Positions 8,069 through 16,760 of a stretch of 64,000 bases of DNA are shown here, piece after piece. Positions within the stretch are counted from its first letter, which is position 1; every line of letters begins with the position of its first letter. A model generated the notes under the pieces. That model was not told the origin of the DNA. It saw only the letters and a list, made by a program, of their open reading frames with translations, and did not search any database. Position numbers and translations under genes: made by a program. The DNA comes from Flavobacterium sp. GTDB lineage: Bacteria > Bacteroidota > Bacteroidia > Flavobacteriales > Flavobacteriaceae. Location of the stretch: the NCBI RefSeq assembly GCF_027484705.1, contig NZ_JAIXSL010000020.1:99590-163589 (forward strand). The letters run 5' to 3'.

Positions 8069-9229
8069 TTAAGGACAATCCTGCAGTGAATTGATCCATG
8101 CGCCCATTAAAGCCACGCCTTCTTCATGAATCATTGTCCTTCCGTGCAGTGGCATTCTGAATGCTTCATCGGTGGTGTTTATTCTGTAATAAAGCATCGA
8201 ACGATCGGAGCTTCCGGGATTTACAATCGTGGACAAATCTACAGGAAAACCCTGCATGTCCGATGTGCTGACACATACGCCCATATTGGTTTTTCCAAGG
8301 CTGCCGGCGATTCCGGTTTCGGCAAAATCAAACCGCATGGGGCGGTAATCACAATGCCTGTTGTCCTGGTGGCAGTGCGCGCAGTTGATGTCTACATAAG
8401 ACCGCGCTCTCAATTCAAGAGGTTTTGAAGTATCTCTGTAGTCGATGGCTGTGTTTTCTGCGGAAGGCAAACTGAAATTATTTTGCAGATAGCCTAATTT
8501 AATCCACATGGCCAATTGGTTTCTGGTCGTGTTGCCGTAATTGTAATTCCAGTTTAGATTTTGAGGTTTGATGCCGATAGGAATGTAAGTGGTGACTTCA
8601 ACATTATTAACGAGTTCTTTCCTTTTATGGCAAACTACACATTGCGCTTCCGACGGAATCCGGTAATTGGTTCCTTTCACCACGTTGTTTTCATCAGTCC
8701 ATGATATCTGGGTATAGCCTCCGTCCATGTTATAGTAAGCTTCTGTCTGTTCGTCGTTCCATACATATTCTGCGAAAATCCAACCCGTGGCTTTTCGGAT
8801 CATGAGTCGGGTTTCGATTATGCGGGTGGTGTTGGAAGGAAGTACATGGTCGTAATAAAAACTTTTAATGATTACCGCGCCTACCGGTAATTCTAATACT
8901 TTGCCGTCGCCGTTGTAAGTAGCTTTCGTGCCTTTTGGCATCCAGACAAATCTTTTTTTGTGGGCATAATCGGTAAATAAAGTACTCGCAGGTTCGAACG
9001 GAATTACCTTATAACCAGGTTTTAAATTTTTGAGCGGACCCACAAAGAAATGGTAATCGGATAATTTCGGAAAAGGTGTTTGACCGAAATCAAATATCAC
9101 AGGAGCTTCTACGGGAGTACTTTGTCTGTTAGAAACATCTACATAGTCTTCATCCTCGCTCATAGTACAGGAAATGACGAGTAATGTTAGGCAAAAAACG
9201 CTAAAAATGGAATAGTAAAATTGTTTCAT
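8069..9229 (-). CDS. SO2930-type dihaem c-type cytochrome lipoprotein, copy A
   Basis: 386 residues from the ATG at 9229. An in-frame ATG seven codons upstream was rejected because it spoils the signal peptide (MKQFYYSIFSVFCLTLLVISC), which ends in a lipobox Cys followed by acidic residues. Haem motifs are CVVCH and CAHCH. Blocks FPKLSDYHFFVGPLKN, STLFTDYAHKKRFVWMP and RMPLHGRTMIHEEG match the neighbouring copy B almost position for position, so the two arose by duplication. It heads an apparent two-gene operon with the large FG-GAP/UnbV protein. It probably acts in electron transfer at the cell envelope, with unknown donor and acceptor. Confidence 0.88.
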   Translation of the reverse strand: MKQFYYSIFSVFCLTLLVISCTMSEDEDYVDVSNRQSTPVEAPVIFDFGQTPFPKLSDYHFFVGPLKNLKPGYKVIPFEPASTLFTDYAHKKRFVWMPKGTKATYNGDGKVLELPVGAVIIKSFYYDHVLPSNTTRIIETRLMIRKATGWIFAEYVWNDEQTEAYYNMDGGYTQISWTDENNVVKGTNYRIPSEAQCVVCHKRKELVNNVEVTTYIPIGIKPQNLNWNYNYGNTTRNQLAMWIKLGYLQNNFSLPSAENTAIDYRDTSKPLELRARSYVDINCAHCHQDNRHCDYRPMRFDFAETGIAGSLGKTNMGVCVSTSDMQGFPVDLSTIVNPGSSDRSMLYYRINTTDEAFRMPLHGRTMIHEEGVALMGAWINSLQDCP

Positions 9230-9468
9230 AAATTTAAAAAAGTGAACCAAAAATAATAAAAATATTAATTAAACTCTCAAATTCATCAATAACTATTGGT
9301 TATATTCTATATTTTTTATGTATTTGACAATCATCAAAAATTCACACTTCACGCTGAATTATAACATTGACAATACATGCGCAAAAATCTAATTCTTATT
9401 CAGTAAGAAAACTCAAAATGAAAACACCCTACTTTTTTTAAAGAAATTTCTTCCTAATCTTCGGAAGT

Positions 9469-10806
9469 TTATAGAATGAGTTCATTATCATCCGATTCCG
9501 CTCTTTTTAAAACGGCTTCAGGCAATGATTTTTTAGCCTTGGCACCCATTTTTTTGAGTTTTTCGACGCTCGTAATCAGATTGCCTTTTCCTTCCACGAG
9601 CTTGTTCATCGCAGCATCGTATTCGGTTTTGGAATCTTTGATTTTGTTACCGACTTTGACCAGATCGGCAACAAATCCTTCAAATTTATCATACAAAGCA
9701 CCAGCTTGTCTCGCAATCTCATAAGCATTTTCCTGTTGTTTCTGGTTCGTCCACATGCTGTCTATGGTGCGCAAAGTCGCAAGTAAAGTTGATGGCGTGA
9801 CAATCACGATATTCTTCTCGAAAGCTTTGTTGTAAAGCGAATTTTCCTCATTCAAAGCAATCGCAAAAGCAGGTTCAATCGGAATAAAAAGCAACACAAA
9901 ATCCGGACTTTCGATCTGATACAAATCATGGTAATTCTTTTCGCCCAATTGCTCCACATGACGTTTGATTGAATTCACGTGCTCTTTCAGATAAACGGCT
10001 CTCAACGCATCATCTTCTTCATTGCTGAATTTTTCATAAGCCGTCAAAGACACTTTCGAATCGACAATCATTTTCTTTCCGTCGGGCAAATTGATGACAA
10101 CATCCGGGAAAACACGTTGTCCGTCATCTGAAGTGTGTGCTTGCTGTACGAAATATTCTCGGTCTTTTTCAAGGCCTGATTTTTCGAGCACACGCTCCAG
10201 AATCAATTCGCCCCAATTGCCCTGCATCTTGCTGTCGCCTTTGAGCGCTTTGGTCAGGTTGATGGTTTCCTTGCTCATCTGCTCGTTCATCTCGCGCAAC
10301 CCAAGAATTTGCTGGCGTAATGCGGCGTGATAATCGATGCTTTCCTTGTGCGTATCTTCCACTTTTTTCTCAAACAACTGGATTTTATCCTGCAAAGGCG
10401 ACAGGATGTTTTTCATGTTTTCTTTATTCTGCTCGGTAAATTTGGTGGTTTTCTCTTCGAGTATTTTGTTGGCAAGGTTTTCAAATTCTTTGGTGAATTT
10501 TTCCTGCAGTTTTTCGACTTCCTGTTTTTGTTCGAGGTTGCGTTCGCGCAGGTACTCAAAATCGGCTTCTTTTTTTGTAAGTTGCAGGGCGAGACTGTCT
10601 TTCTCGTTGCGGATGTATTCTTTTTCCTGTTGCGATTTCTGAAGTTGCTCTTTGAGGCTTTCGAATTGCGAATTCAATCCGATCAGTTTTTCCTCCAAAC
10701 CGATTTTTTCCGATTTCGATTGGGCGGTAAACAACAGTTTTCCGATGTAAATTCCGATGGCCAAGGCAATGCTGAAAGTAAGAATGGTAATGATAGTGGC
10801 GTTCAT
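9469..10806 (-). CDS. rmuC: DNA recombination protein RmuC
   Basis: 445 residues. An N-terminal membrane segment (about 5-25, TILTFSIALAIGIYIG) is followed by a long coiled coil (about 30-170) and then the RmuC nuclease-like domain with GNWGELILERVLEKSGL and PDVVINLPDGKKMIVDSK, the PD-(D/E)xK-type core. RmuC family proteins limit rearrangement at inverted repeats and are thought to cleave DNA at secondary structures. Length and architecture are normal. It stands alone, divergent from the VOC gene at 10931. Confidence 0.92.
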   Translation of the reverse strand: MNATIITILTFSIALAIGIYIGKLLFTAQSKSEKIGLEEKLIGLNSQFESLKEQLQKSQQEKEYIRNEKDSLALQLTKKEADFEYLRERNLEQKQEVEKLQEKFTKEFENLANKILEEKTTKFTEQNKENMKNILSPLQDKIQLFEKKVEDTHKESIDYHAALRQQILGLREMNEQMSKETINLTKALKGDSKMQGNWGELILERVLEKSGLEKDREYFVQQAHTSDDGQRVFPDVVINLPDGKKMIVDSKVSLTAYEKFSNEEDDALRAVYLKEHVNSIKRHVEQLGEKNYHDLYQIESPDFVLLFIPIEPAFAIALNEENSLYNKAFEKNIVIVTPSTLLATLRTIDSMWTNQKQQENAYEIARQAGALYDKFEGFVADLVKVGNKIKDSKTEYDAAMNKLVEGKGNLITSVEKLKKMGAKAKKSLPEAVLKRAESDDNELIL

Positions 10807-10902
10807 GTTTGTGATTCAATTTGTAGCTAGTAAAGGTAAGGAATAAATGCAAATTCCCTCGAAGCTGATTAAAATTAATGACCCTCAAAAAACTATTTCG
10901 AT

Positions 10903-10910
10903 TATCTTTG
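10903..10910 (+). promoter_or_regulatory. -7 element TATCTTTG upstream of the VOC gene
   Basis: TATCTTTG fits the Bacteroidetes -7 consensus TAnnTTTG and lies 20 bp before the ATG at 10931. No convincing -33 TTG is seen at the expected spacing. Confidence 0.5.
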
Positions 10911-10930
10911 AGGCTTTAAAAATGTAAAAG

Positions 10931-11314
10931 ATGACACCAAGATTCCTCGGATTGCGAACTACCATATACAAAGTTTCTGACCTTGAAAAAGCCAAACTTT
11001 GGTACAACGCGCTTTTTGAAACGGCACCTTATTTCGATGAACCTTTTTATGTAGGATACAATATCGCTGGTTACGAACTTGGTTTGCAACCTGAAGAAAA
11101 TCCTATTACCACAAAAGAAGAAACCGTGCTCACGTTTTGGGGCGTCGAAGATGTCAATGCGGAATTCGAAAGAATGGTTTCATTAGGCGCGACAGTACAT
11201 GAAAATCCCATGAACGTTGGCGGAGAAATTATGGTCGCTACGGTCAAAGATCCATGGGAAAATATTATTGGAATCATTTACAATCCCGAATTCAAATTAC
11301 CTTCAACAACCTAA
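10931..11314 (+). CDS. VOC (glyoxalase/bleomycin resistance) family protein
   Basis: 127 residues with the vicinal-oxygen-chelate fold pattern. The opening TTIYKVSDLEKAKLWYNALF and the closing VKDPWENIIGIIYNPEF are typical of glyoxalase-like proteins. Such proteins bind a divalent metal and act on varied substrates, so the reaction cannot be read from sequence. Its 3' end is followed 11 bp later by the proposed TTG start of a pseudouridine synthase, suggesting co-transcription. Confidence 0.85.
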   Translation: MTPRFLGLRTTIYKVSDLEKAKLWYNALFETAPYFDEPFYVGYNIAGYELGLQPEENPITTKEETVLTFWGVEDVNAEFERMVSLGATVHENPMNVGGEIMVATVKDPWENIIGIIYNPEFKLPSTT

Positions 11315-11325
11315 CAATCGAAGCG

Positions 11326-11898
11326 TTGAACCACCGTCATTTCCTAATTCACAAACCTTACGGCTATTTAAGCCAGTTCAAATACGAACTCAAACGCAAG
11401 AAGAAACTGCTCGGTGAATTTTATGATTTTCCCGAAGGAATCATGGCGATTGGCCGTCTCGATGAAGATTCCGAAGGCTTACTTTTACTCACCACTGACG
11501 GCAAAGTAAGCGAGCAGATCCGAAGCAAAAAAGTCGATAAGGAATATTATGTGCAAGTCGATGGTCTGATCCATCAGGAAGCGATTGAAAAAATGAAAAA
11601 TGGCGTTGAAATTGGTTTTGAAGGCACTAAATACATCACCAAACCTTGTCAAGCTTTTATTCTGGAATCGGTTCCCAATTTCGGACCACGCGCCAAAAAA
11701 ATCAGGGACGAACGCCACGGCCCGACTTCTTGGGCATCGATTACGGTCAACGAAGGCAAATTCCGTCAGGTCAGAAAGATGACCGCAGCTGTCGGATTTC
11801 CCACATTGCGGTTGGTTCGCGTCCGAATTGGAAACGTACATCTTAATGATTTACCTTCTGGTCAAGTTGTCGAAGTTCCTGAATTCAATATTTCTTAG
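11326..11898 (+). CDS. RluE-like 23S rRNA pseudouridine synthase (TTG start proposed)
   Basis: About 190 residues. It belongs to the RsuA/RluE pseudouridine synthase family: HFLIHKPYGYLSQF, the catalytic-Asp motif IGRLDEDSEGLLLLTTDG and the late motif EGKFRQVRKMTAAVGFPTLRL. These enzymes isomerise a uridine in 23S rRNA; the RluE type targets the site equivalent to E. coli U2457. The in-frame ATG at 11254 would overlap the VOC gene by 61 bp and add a sequence without homology character. The TTG at 11326 places the start immediately before NHRHFLIHKP, where family members begin. The start is inferred, not proven. Confidence 0.85.
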   Translation: MNHRHFLIHKPYGYLSQFKYELKRKKKLLGEFYDFPEGIMAIGRLDEDSEGLLLLTTDGKVSEQIRSKKVDKEYYVQVDGLIHQEAIEKMKNGVEIGFEGTKYITKPCQAFILESVPNFGPRAKKIRDERHGPTSWASITVNEGKFRQVRKMTAAVGFPTLRLVRVRIGNVHLNDLPSGQVVEVPEFNIS

Positions 11899-11931
11899 TC
11901 TTAAAATCTCACAATCTCATAATCCAATCCA

Positions 11932-12381
11932 ATGCTTAACATCGTATTAGTAGAACCCGAAATCCCCAACAACACCGGAAACATCGGACGTTTATGCGTC
12001 GGCACTGAAAGCCGTTTGCACTTAATTCATCCGTTCGGGTTTCAGATTACCGATAAAAACTTAAAACGTTCCGGCCTCGATTATTGGGTGCATCTCGATT
12101 GGAAAGAATATCAAAATGTTGATGAGTGGGTTGCCCAGATTCCTGATTTGTCACGTGTTTTTCTGATGAGTTCGCACGCGAAGCAATCGTATCTCGAGAA
12201 CGAATTCCAAGACGGCGACTGGCTGGTTTTCGGAAAGGAAAGCGTGGGTTTGAGCCAGGAAATGCTACAAAGATTTCCGAACCATCTTAAAATTCCTATT
12301 TCGCCTTTGGTACGCAGTTACAATCTCGCGAATGCGTGCGCATTTGTCATCGGTGAAGCTAGAAGACAAATCTTAAAGTAA
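11932..12381 (+). CDS. trmL: tRNA (cytidine(34)-2'-O)-methyltransferase TrmL
   Basis: 149 residues, the normal size for this minimal SPOUT methyltransferase. Signature stretches are MLNIVLVEPEIPNNTGNIGR, LHLIHPFGF, VFGKESVGLSQE and the knotted C-terminal motif RSYNLANACAFVIGEA. TrmL methylates the 2'-OH of the wobble nucleotide in certain tRNA-Leu species. It follows the pseudouridine synthase by 33 bp, so the two RNA-modification genes are likely co-expressed. Confidence 0.95.
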   Translation: MLNIVLVEPEIPNNTGNIGRLCVGTESRLHLIHPFGFQITDKNLKRSGLDYWVHLDWKEYQNVDEWVAQIPDLSRVFLMSSHAKQSYLENEFQDGDWLVFGKESVGLSQEMLQRFPNHLKIPISPLVRSYNLANACAFVIGEARRQILK

Positions 12382-12507
12382 GTGATCTAATCGTTCCTCA
12401 AACGATGTGGTAATTTTACAAGTATTCGCCGTTTTTCTGTAACGGATTTAAGCTATGTGAAATTCAAATTTGTATATCGATAAAGCAACAACAATCGATA
12501 TCCAGAT

Positions 12508-12981
12508 ATGAATAGCAACAACAAAAAAAGAAGCTCCGGTTTTGAAAAAATATCTTCAGTAGTCACCAGAGCGGCAGGCAGTACGGCGGCTTTCGTGATT
12601 TCATTTTCTATAGTGCTGATTTGGATTGTTTCCGGTCCTTTTTTTAATTTTTCGGACACCTGGCAATTGGTGATCAATACGGGAACCACGATTGTGACTT
12701 TTCTCATGGTATTTTTGATTCAGCGAAGTCAAAATAAGGATTCGATTGCCATTCATCTCAAACTCAACGAACTTATCGTAGCCAAAGAAATGGCGAGCAA
12801 CCGGTTGGTTTCCATAGAAGATATCAATGAATCCGATCTTATTGTACTTAAGAAATTCTACAAACACATCGCCAAATTAGCAGAAAATGACGAGTCCGTT
12901 GAAGAATCACACTCGTTAAAAGAAGCCGATTTGAGCCACAAGCGTAAAAAAATCACGAACCAAAAAACCAAGAAATCATGA
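12508..12981 (+). CDS. Low-affinity iron permease family membrane protein
   Basis: 157 residues with two predicted membrane segments (about 28-50, [20 protein letters not shown], and 60-82, [19 protein letters not shown]) followed by the conserved [18 protein letters not shown] that marks PF04120. The family is named after yeast Fet4-like permeases, but bacterial members are short and unproven as iron carriers. The charged C-terminus ends in lysine-rich residues. Its stop codon overlaps the ATG of the next small gene, indicating translational coupling. Confidence 0.85.
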   Translation: MNSNNKKRSSGFEKISSVVTRAAGSTAAFVISFSIVLIWIVSGPFFNFSDTWQLVINTGTTIVTFLMVFLIQRSQNKDSIAIHLKLNELIVAKEMASNRLVSIEDINESDLIVLKKFYKHIAKLAENDESVEESHSLKEADLSHKRKKITNQKTKKS

Positions 12982-13148
12982 TCAAATGGACCGCTATTTT
13001 TCTAGTCATCGCACTCATTGCAGCCTTGTTTGGCTTTACCGATATTGCTTCGGGTGCTGCGCAGATTGCACAAATTATTTTCTTCACTTTCCTTGCTTTA
13101 GTCGTCATCACCGGAATTCTTGCCGTTACGATTTTTAAGAAAAACTAA
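12978..13148 (+). CDS. DUF1328-like small membrane protein
   Basis: A 56-residue peptide with two hydrophobic segments (about 5-20 and 31-51) and the central [18 protein letters not shown] motif typical of DUF1328/YtjA-like proteins. The ATG lies within the stop codon of the preceding permease-family gene (ATGA overlap), which supports it as a real gene. It ends 23 bp before the AI-2E-type permease. The function of the family is unknown; members are often stress-associated envelope peptides. Confidence 0.85.
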   Translation: MIKWTAIFLVIALIAALFGFTDIASGAAQIAQIIFFTFLALVVITGILAVTIFKKN

Positions 13149-13171
13149 AGTTCGCACCAAAAAGCAAACCC

Positions 13172-14278
13172 ATGAAAAATGCCATTCAGGATTATCCGTT
13201 ATACATAAAACTATCATTGATCACCATGGGTTTGGTGGCGTTCTTCTTCGTATTGTATATTGGAGCGGATATCATAGTTCCTTTGATTTTTTCAGTAATC
13301 ATTGCGGTATTGCTCAATCCGTTGGTCAATTTTTTAATCAGAAAAAAATGCAACCGTGTCGTGGCGATACTTTTAGCAGTTACGGCGACGATGTTGCTGA
13401 TTGCTTTGCTGGCTTATTTTATTTTTTCTCAGGCGGCCAATTTAAGCGATTCGATGCCCGAACTCAAAGGAAAATTCACCAAGATTCTTGATGACGGCAT
13501 GTATTGGATGGCCGCAAATTTCAATGTCGAACATTCCCAAATCAACGCATGGATTGCCAAAACCAGAGCCGAATTAATGAGCAACAGCACTACTTATATC
13601 GGTACGGCCTTAACGTCTTTTATGGGTTTGCTGGTGTTGTTCTTTTTGTTGCCTGTTTATATTTTTATGATGTTGTTCTACAAACCGCTGCTGCTCGAAT
13701 TCATTGCGGAGTTGTTTAAAAATAACCGACAAGAATTGGTTGGTGAAGTACTCAGTGAAACCAAAACACTCATCCAGAGTTACCTGATCGGGTTGCTGAT
13801 TGAAGCGGCTTTAGTAGCGATCCTAAATTCGATTGGATTGCTGGCATTGGGAATTGATTACGCTATATTGATTGGTGTCATCGGCGCTTTGTTGAATTTT
13901 ATTCCGTACATCGGCGGTATCGTAGCTATTGCTATACCGATGCTGATGGCCGTCGCGACTAAAACTCCTATTGACGCTTTGTGGGTATTTTTGATTTATT
14001 GTTTCGTACAGTTTGTCGATAATAATTTTATTGTGCCAAAAATCGTGGCGAGTAAAGTAAAAATCAATGCGCTTGTTTCTGTCATTGTAGTATTGATTGG
14101 TGGTGCGATTTGGGGTATTTCCGGAATGTTCTTGGCCATTCCACTCACGGCCATCATCAAGGTCATCTTCGACAGGATCACACCGCTAAAACCGTTTGGC
14201 TTTTTATTGGGCGATAACCAGCCCGAAATAGGCAGTTTTATGCATCTTACCGTACGAAAAAAGCGAAAGGTCGAGTAA
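13172..14278 (+). CDS. AI-2E family transporter (PerM/YdiK-type permease)
   Basis: 368 residues with about eight membrane segments and the family plan: an N-terminal pair of helices (LSLITMGLVAFFFVLYIGAD, IVPLIFSVIIAVLLNPLV), a cytoplasmic or periplasmic helical insert, then GVIGALLNFIPYIGGIVAIA and a late NFIVPKIVASKVKINALVS motif. Members include TqsA, which exports autoinducer-2, and sodium/proton antiporters, so the substrate is not known here. It is probably transcribed with the two small membrane genes upstream. Confidence 0.9.
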   Translation: MKNAIQDYPLYIKLSLITMGLVAFFFVLYIGADIIVPLIFSVIIAVLLNPLVNFLIRKKCNRVVAILLAVTATMLLIALLAYFIFSQAANLSDSMPELKGKFTKILDDGMYWMAANFNVEHSQINAWIAKTRAELMSNSTTYIGTALTSFMGLLVLFFLLPVYIFMMLFYKPLLLEFIAELFKNNRQELVGEVLSETKTLIQSYLIGLLIEAALVAILNSIGLLALGIDYAILIGVIGALLNFIPYIGGIVAIAIPMLMAVATKTPIDALWVFLIYCFVQFVDNNFIVPKIVASKVKINALVSVIVVLIGGAIWGISGMFLAIPLTAIIKVIFDRITPLKPFGFLLGDNQPEIGSFMHLTVRKKRKVE

Positions 14279-14350
14279 TTGCCTTTTGTCGCTTCATGCG
14301 ATGCAAATTTTTATATATTTGAAAATGAGCAACCCATAAACTTTCATAGT

Positions 14351-15952
14351 ATGAAGCATTCTTCCGAATTTCGCTACACCATTTTCAGGCATCTCGACGG
14401 ATTGGCCACTGCTCCTGTAGCAGTCGCACTTCAGAAAAAAGGTGTTTTGCAATATTTACTCGATCATAAAGAAGCCACGCTTGACGCACTGACTTCTCAA
14501 TTCAAAGCCAACAAAGGATATCTTCATGTGGGTTTGCGCGTTTTGTGTTCGCAAGGGTTTTTAGAATATCATTCGGATGCGGAAACCATAACATTCAAAT
14601 TGTCTGCAAAAAGTGAAACCGCTTTTTCGCTGTTTTACCTCTATGAAGATGTTGTTGATTTACTGCATTTCTCCACACAATTTCATCCGAGGCTTTTTGA
14701 AGAAGCCCCTTTTCACAAACTCAACCTTATTTTTGAAAAGTATCAAAAGAATTACGGCATCACCTTTTCTGATGATGAACCCACAGCTGAAATCCAACAC
14801 CAGATTTTAAAGCATGTCGAAGGCTATCTCGTTGGTCCGACATTAGTTCGCTTGGGTATGAGCGGCATGTTCCACAAATACTTCATGGAGGTTTCCTTCC
14901 GTCCTGAAGAATTTCACAAATCGCCTGAATTGTTCGTCAAGATTCTAAATTTCCTCACCTTTTTAGGATGGTTCGATGAAAATAACGGCAATTATCAATT
15001 TACAGAAACGGGTTTGTTTTTTGCCAAACGTGCTTCGGCTTATGGAGTCACGGTTTCTTATTCGCCGACTTTTGCGAGGATTGAAGAACTCATGTTTGGA
15101 AACCCATCGATCCTGAGAATGCAGCCTGATGGTAGTGACGAAATCCACGTGGATCGCGAAATGAACGTTTGGGGAAGCGGCGGCGCCCACGAAACCTACT
15201 TCAAAATCGTAGACGAAATTTTAATCGAACTGTTCAACAAGCCCATTGAAGAACAGCCCAAAGGAATCCTCGATATGGGTTGTGGCAATGGCGCGTTCCT
15301 CCAACATATTTTTGAAGTGATTGACCGGCAGACTTTGCGCGGCAAAATGCTCGACGAATATCCATTATTTTTAGTAGGCGTCGATTATAATCAGGCAGCC
15401 TTAAAGGTTTCGCGCGCCAACCTGATCAAAGCCGACATTTGGGCGAAAGTCATTTGGGGCGATATCGGACGTCCGGATATCCTAGCCAACGATCTTATGG
15501 AAAATTACAAAATCGACCTTAAAGATTTGCTTAATGTGCGCACTTTTCTGGATCACAACCGCATTTGGGAAATGCCAAGGCATAATACACCGAATCGCCT
15601 GAGTCAATCCACTGGAGCTTTTGCGCATCGTGGTGAAATGATCAGCACCGAACTGGTTGAAGACAATTTGCTCGGACACCTGCAAAAATGGTCGCCTTAT
15701 GTGAGCCGTTTTGGGTTGTTGCTAATTGAATTGCATACGATTCCACCGGAAGTGGCGGCCCGCAATATTGGTAAAACCGCCGCAACCGCTTATGACGCGA
15801 CCCACGGTTTTTCAGATCAATATATCGTAGAAATCGACGTGTTCAACAAAGTCGCAGCAGAAGCCGGTTTGTTTCCCGATGCTTCAGTTTTCAGGAAATT
15901 CCCCGATTCGGAAATCGCCACGGTCAGCATCAATTTGTTGAAAGGGAAATAG
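14351..15952 (+). CDS. Large class I SAM-dependent methyltransferase
   Basis: 533 residues from the ATG at 14351; an upstream in-frame start would overlap the AT-rich leader. The N-terminal half is a helical, winged-helix-like region (FRHLDGLATAPVAVALQKKG, GYLHVGLRVLCSQGFLEYH) resembling the dimerisation/substrate part of O-methyltransferases. A Rossmann SAM motif GILDMGCGNGAFL is at about 330-342, with an acidic LVGVDYN at about 370. It resembles the large methyltransferases of natural-product pathways (AprA-related type), but no biosynthetic genes are adjacent. The substrate is unknown. It converges on the B12 transporter ATPase gene. Confidence 0.75.
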   Translation: MKHSSEFRYTIFRHLDGLATAPVAVALQKKGVLQYLLDHKEATLDALTSQFKANKGYLHVGLRVLCSQGFLEYHSDAETITFKLSAKSETAFSLFYLYEDVVDLLHFSTQFHPRLFEEAPFHKLNLIFEKYQKNYGITFSDDEPTAEIQHQILKHVEGYLVGPTLVRLGMSGMFHKYFMEVSFRPEEFHKSPELFVKILNFLTFLGWFDENNGNYQFTETGLFFAKRASAYGVTVSYSPTFARIEELMFGNPSILRMQPDGSDEIHVDREMNVWGSGGAHETYFKIVDEILIELFNKPIEEQPKGILDMGCGNGAFLQHIFEVIDRQTLRGKMLDEYPLFLVGVDYNQAALKVSRANLIKADIWAKVIWGDIGRPDILANDLMENYKIDLKDLLNVRTFLDHNRIWEMPRHNTPNRLSQSTGAFAHRGEMISTELVEDNLLGHLQKWSPYVSRFGLLLIELHTIPPEVAARNIGKTAATAYDATHGFSDQYIVEIDVFNKVAAEAGLFPDASVFRKFPDSEIATVSINLLKGK

Positions 15953-15971
15953 GTTTGGTCTGAAAAGTCAA

Positions 15972-16760
15972 TTACAGGTTTCTGAAAATAAATTTGCCAG
16001 TCACGGCATCAAAGAAAAGATGTTCATCAGAAAACAAGGTGTTTAAAACGCCATTGGCAATCAATGCTGAAGGCTTGTCTTGTATGGTTTTCCGCTCATT
16101 CATCACAATTATTTCATCACTCAGTTGAATCGCCATGTCGATGTCATGCGTCGAAAATAAGATGCATTTCTGAGTTTCCTGAGTTAGTTTTTTAAGCAGC
16201 CTGAATAGTGAAACTTTATGCTTCAAATCGAGATGTGTTGTCGGTTCGTCAAGGATAATCAGATCCGTGTCCTGTGCCAACGCTCTTGCAATCAATACAA
16301 TCTGGAGTTGTCCGTCGCTGATTTCGTAATGCTTTTTGGCAAGTAAAGCTTCGACTTGTGTTAAGGCTATTGCTTCATCTATTTTATGGCGATCCAGTTC
16401 CGATAATTTTCCGATCCAGTTCGTGTAAGGTTGTCTGCCCAAAGCAATCAATTCGTAAACGGTCAAGTTGCTTGGTGGTAATTTTTCTGTAAGCACTAAA
16501 CTCATTTGTTGTGCGAGCTCAAGTGATTCAAATGAATGCAGCGGTTTTTCATTCAGATCGATCTCGCCTGAAAGTGGTTTTTGGATTCCCGTTAGCGTAC
16601 GCAACAACGTAGATTTCCCGATACCGTTGGCGCCGATAAGTGCGATGAGTTTGCCTTTCTTCAATGTAATATTCACAGCCGATGCAATGCAATTCACTTG
16701 CTTGGAATCCGCGTAGCCGATGCTTAAATTTGAGGTTTTTAATGTAGTTTTATGTTCCAT
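15972..16760 (-). CDS. Iron/cobalamin-type ABC transporter ATPase (BtuD-like)
   Basis: 262 residues from the ATG at 16760, which overlaps the stop of the permease gene by one base; a start 12 codons upstream would invade that gene. Walker A GANGIGKST (43-51), signature region ISDGQ (147-151) in place of the common LSGGQ, Walker B DLIILDEP (about 166-173) and an H-switch STHDIDMA are all present. It powers import by the FecCD/BtuC-type permease encoded directly upstream. The neighbouring cobalamin riboswitch and BtuB/BtuG-like genes suggest vitamin B12 as substrate, though sequence alone cannot exclude a siderophore. Confidence 0.85.
   Translation of the reverse strand: MEHKTTLKTSNLSIGYADSKQVNCIASAVNITLKKGKLIALIGANGIGKSTLLRTLTGIQKPLSGEIDLNEKPLHSFESLELAQQMSLVLTEKLPPSNLTVYELIALGRQPYTNWIGKLSELDRHKIDEAIALTQVEALLAKKHYEISDGQLQIVLIARALAQDTDLIILDEPTTHLDLKHKVSLFRLLKKLTQETQKCILFSTHDIDMAIQLSDEIIVMNERKTIQDKPSALIANGVLNTLFSDEHLFFDAVTGKFIFRNL

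Noticed and set aside
10327..10830. 167-residue Phe-rich frame opposite rmuC
   Set aside because: It is the complement of the charged coiled-coil region of RmuC, which gives a hydrophobic-looking but non-coding shadow.
14279..14350. Upstream in-frame start of the methyltransferase
   Set aside because: The extension is AT-rich leader sequence without conserved character; the ATG at 14351 gives a family-like N-terminus.
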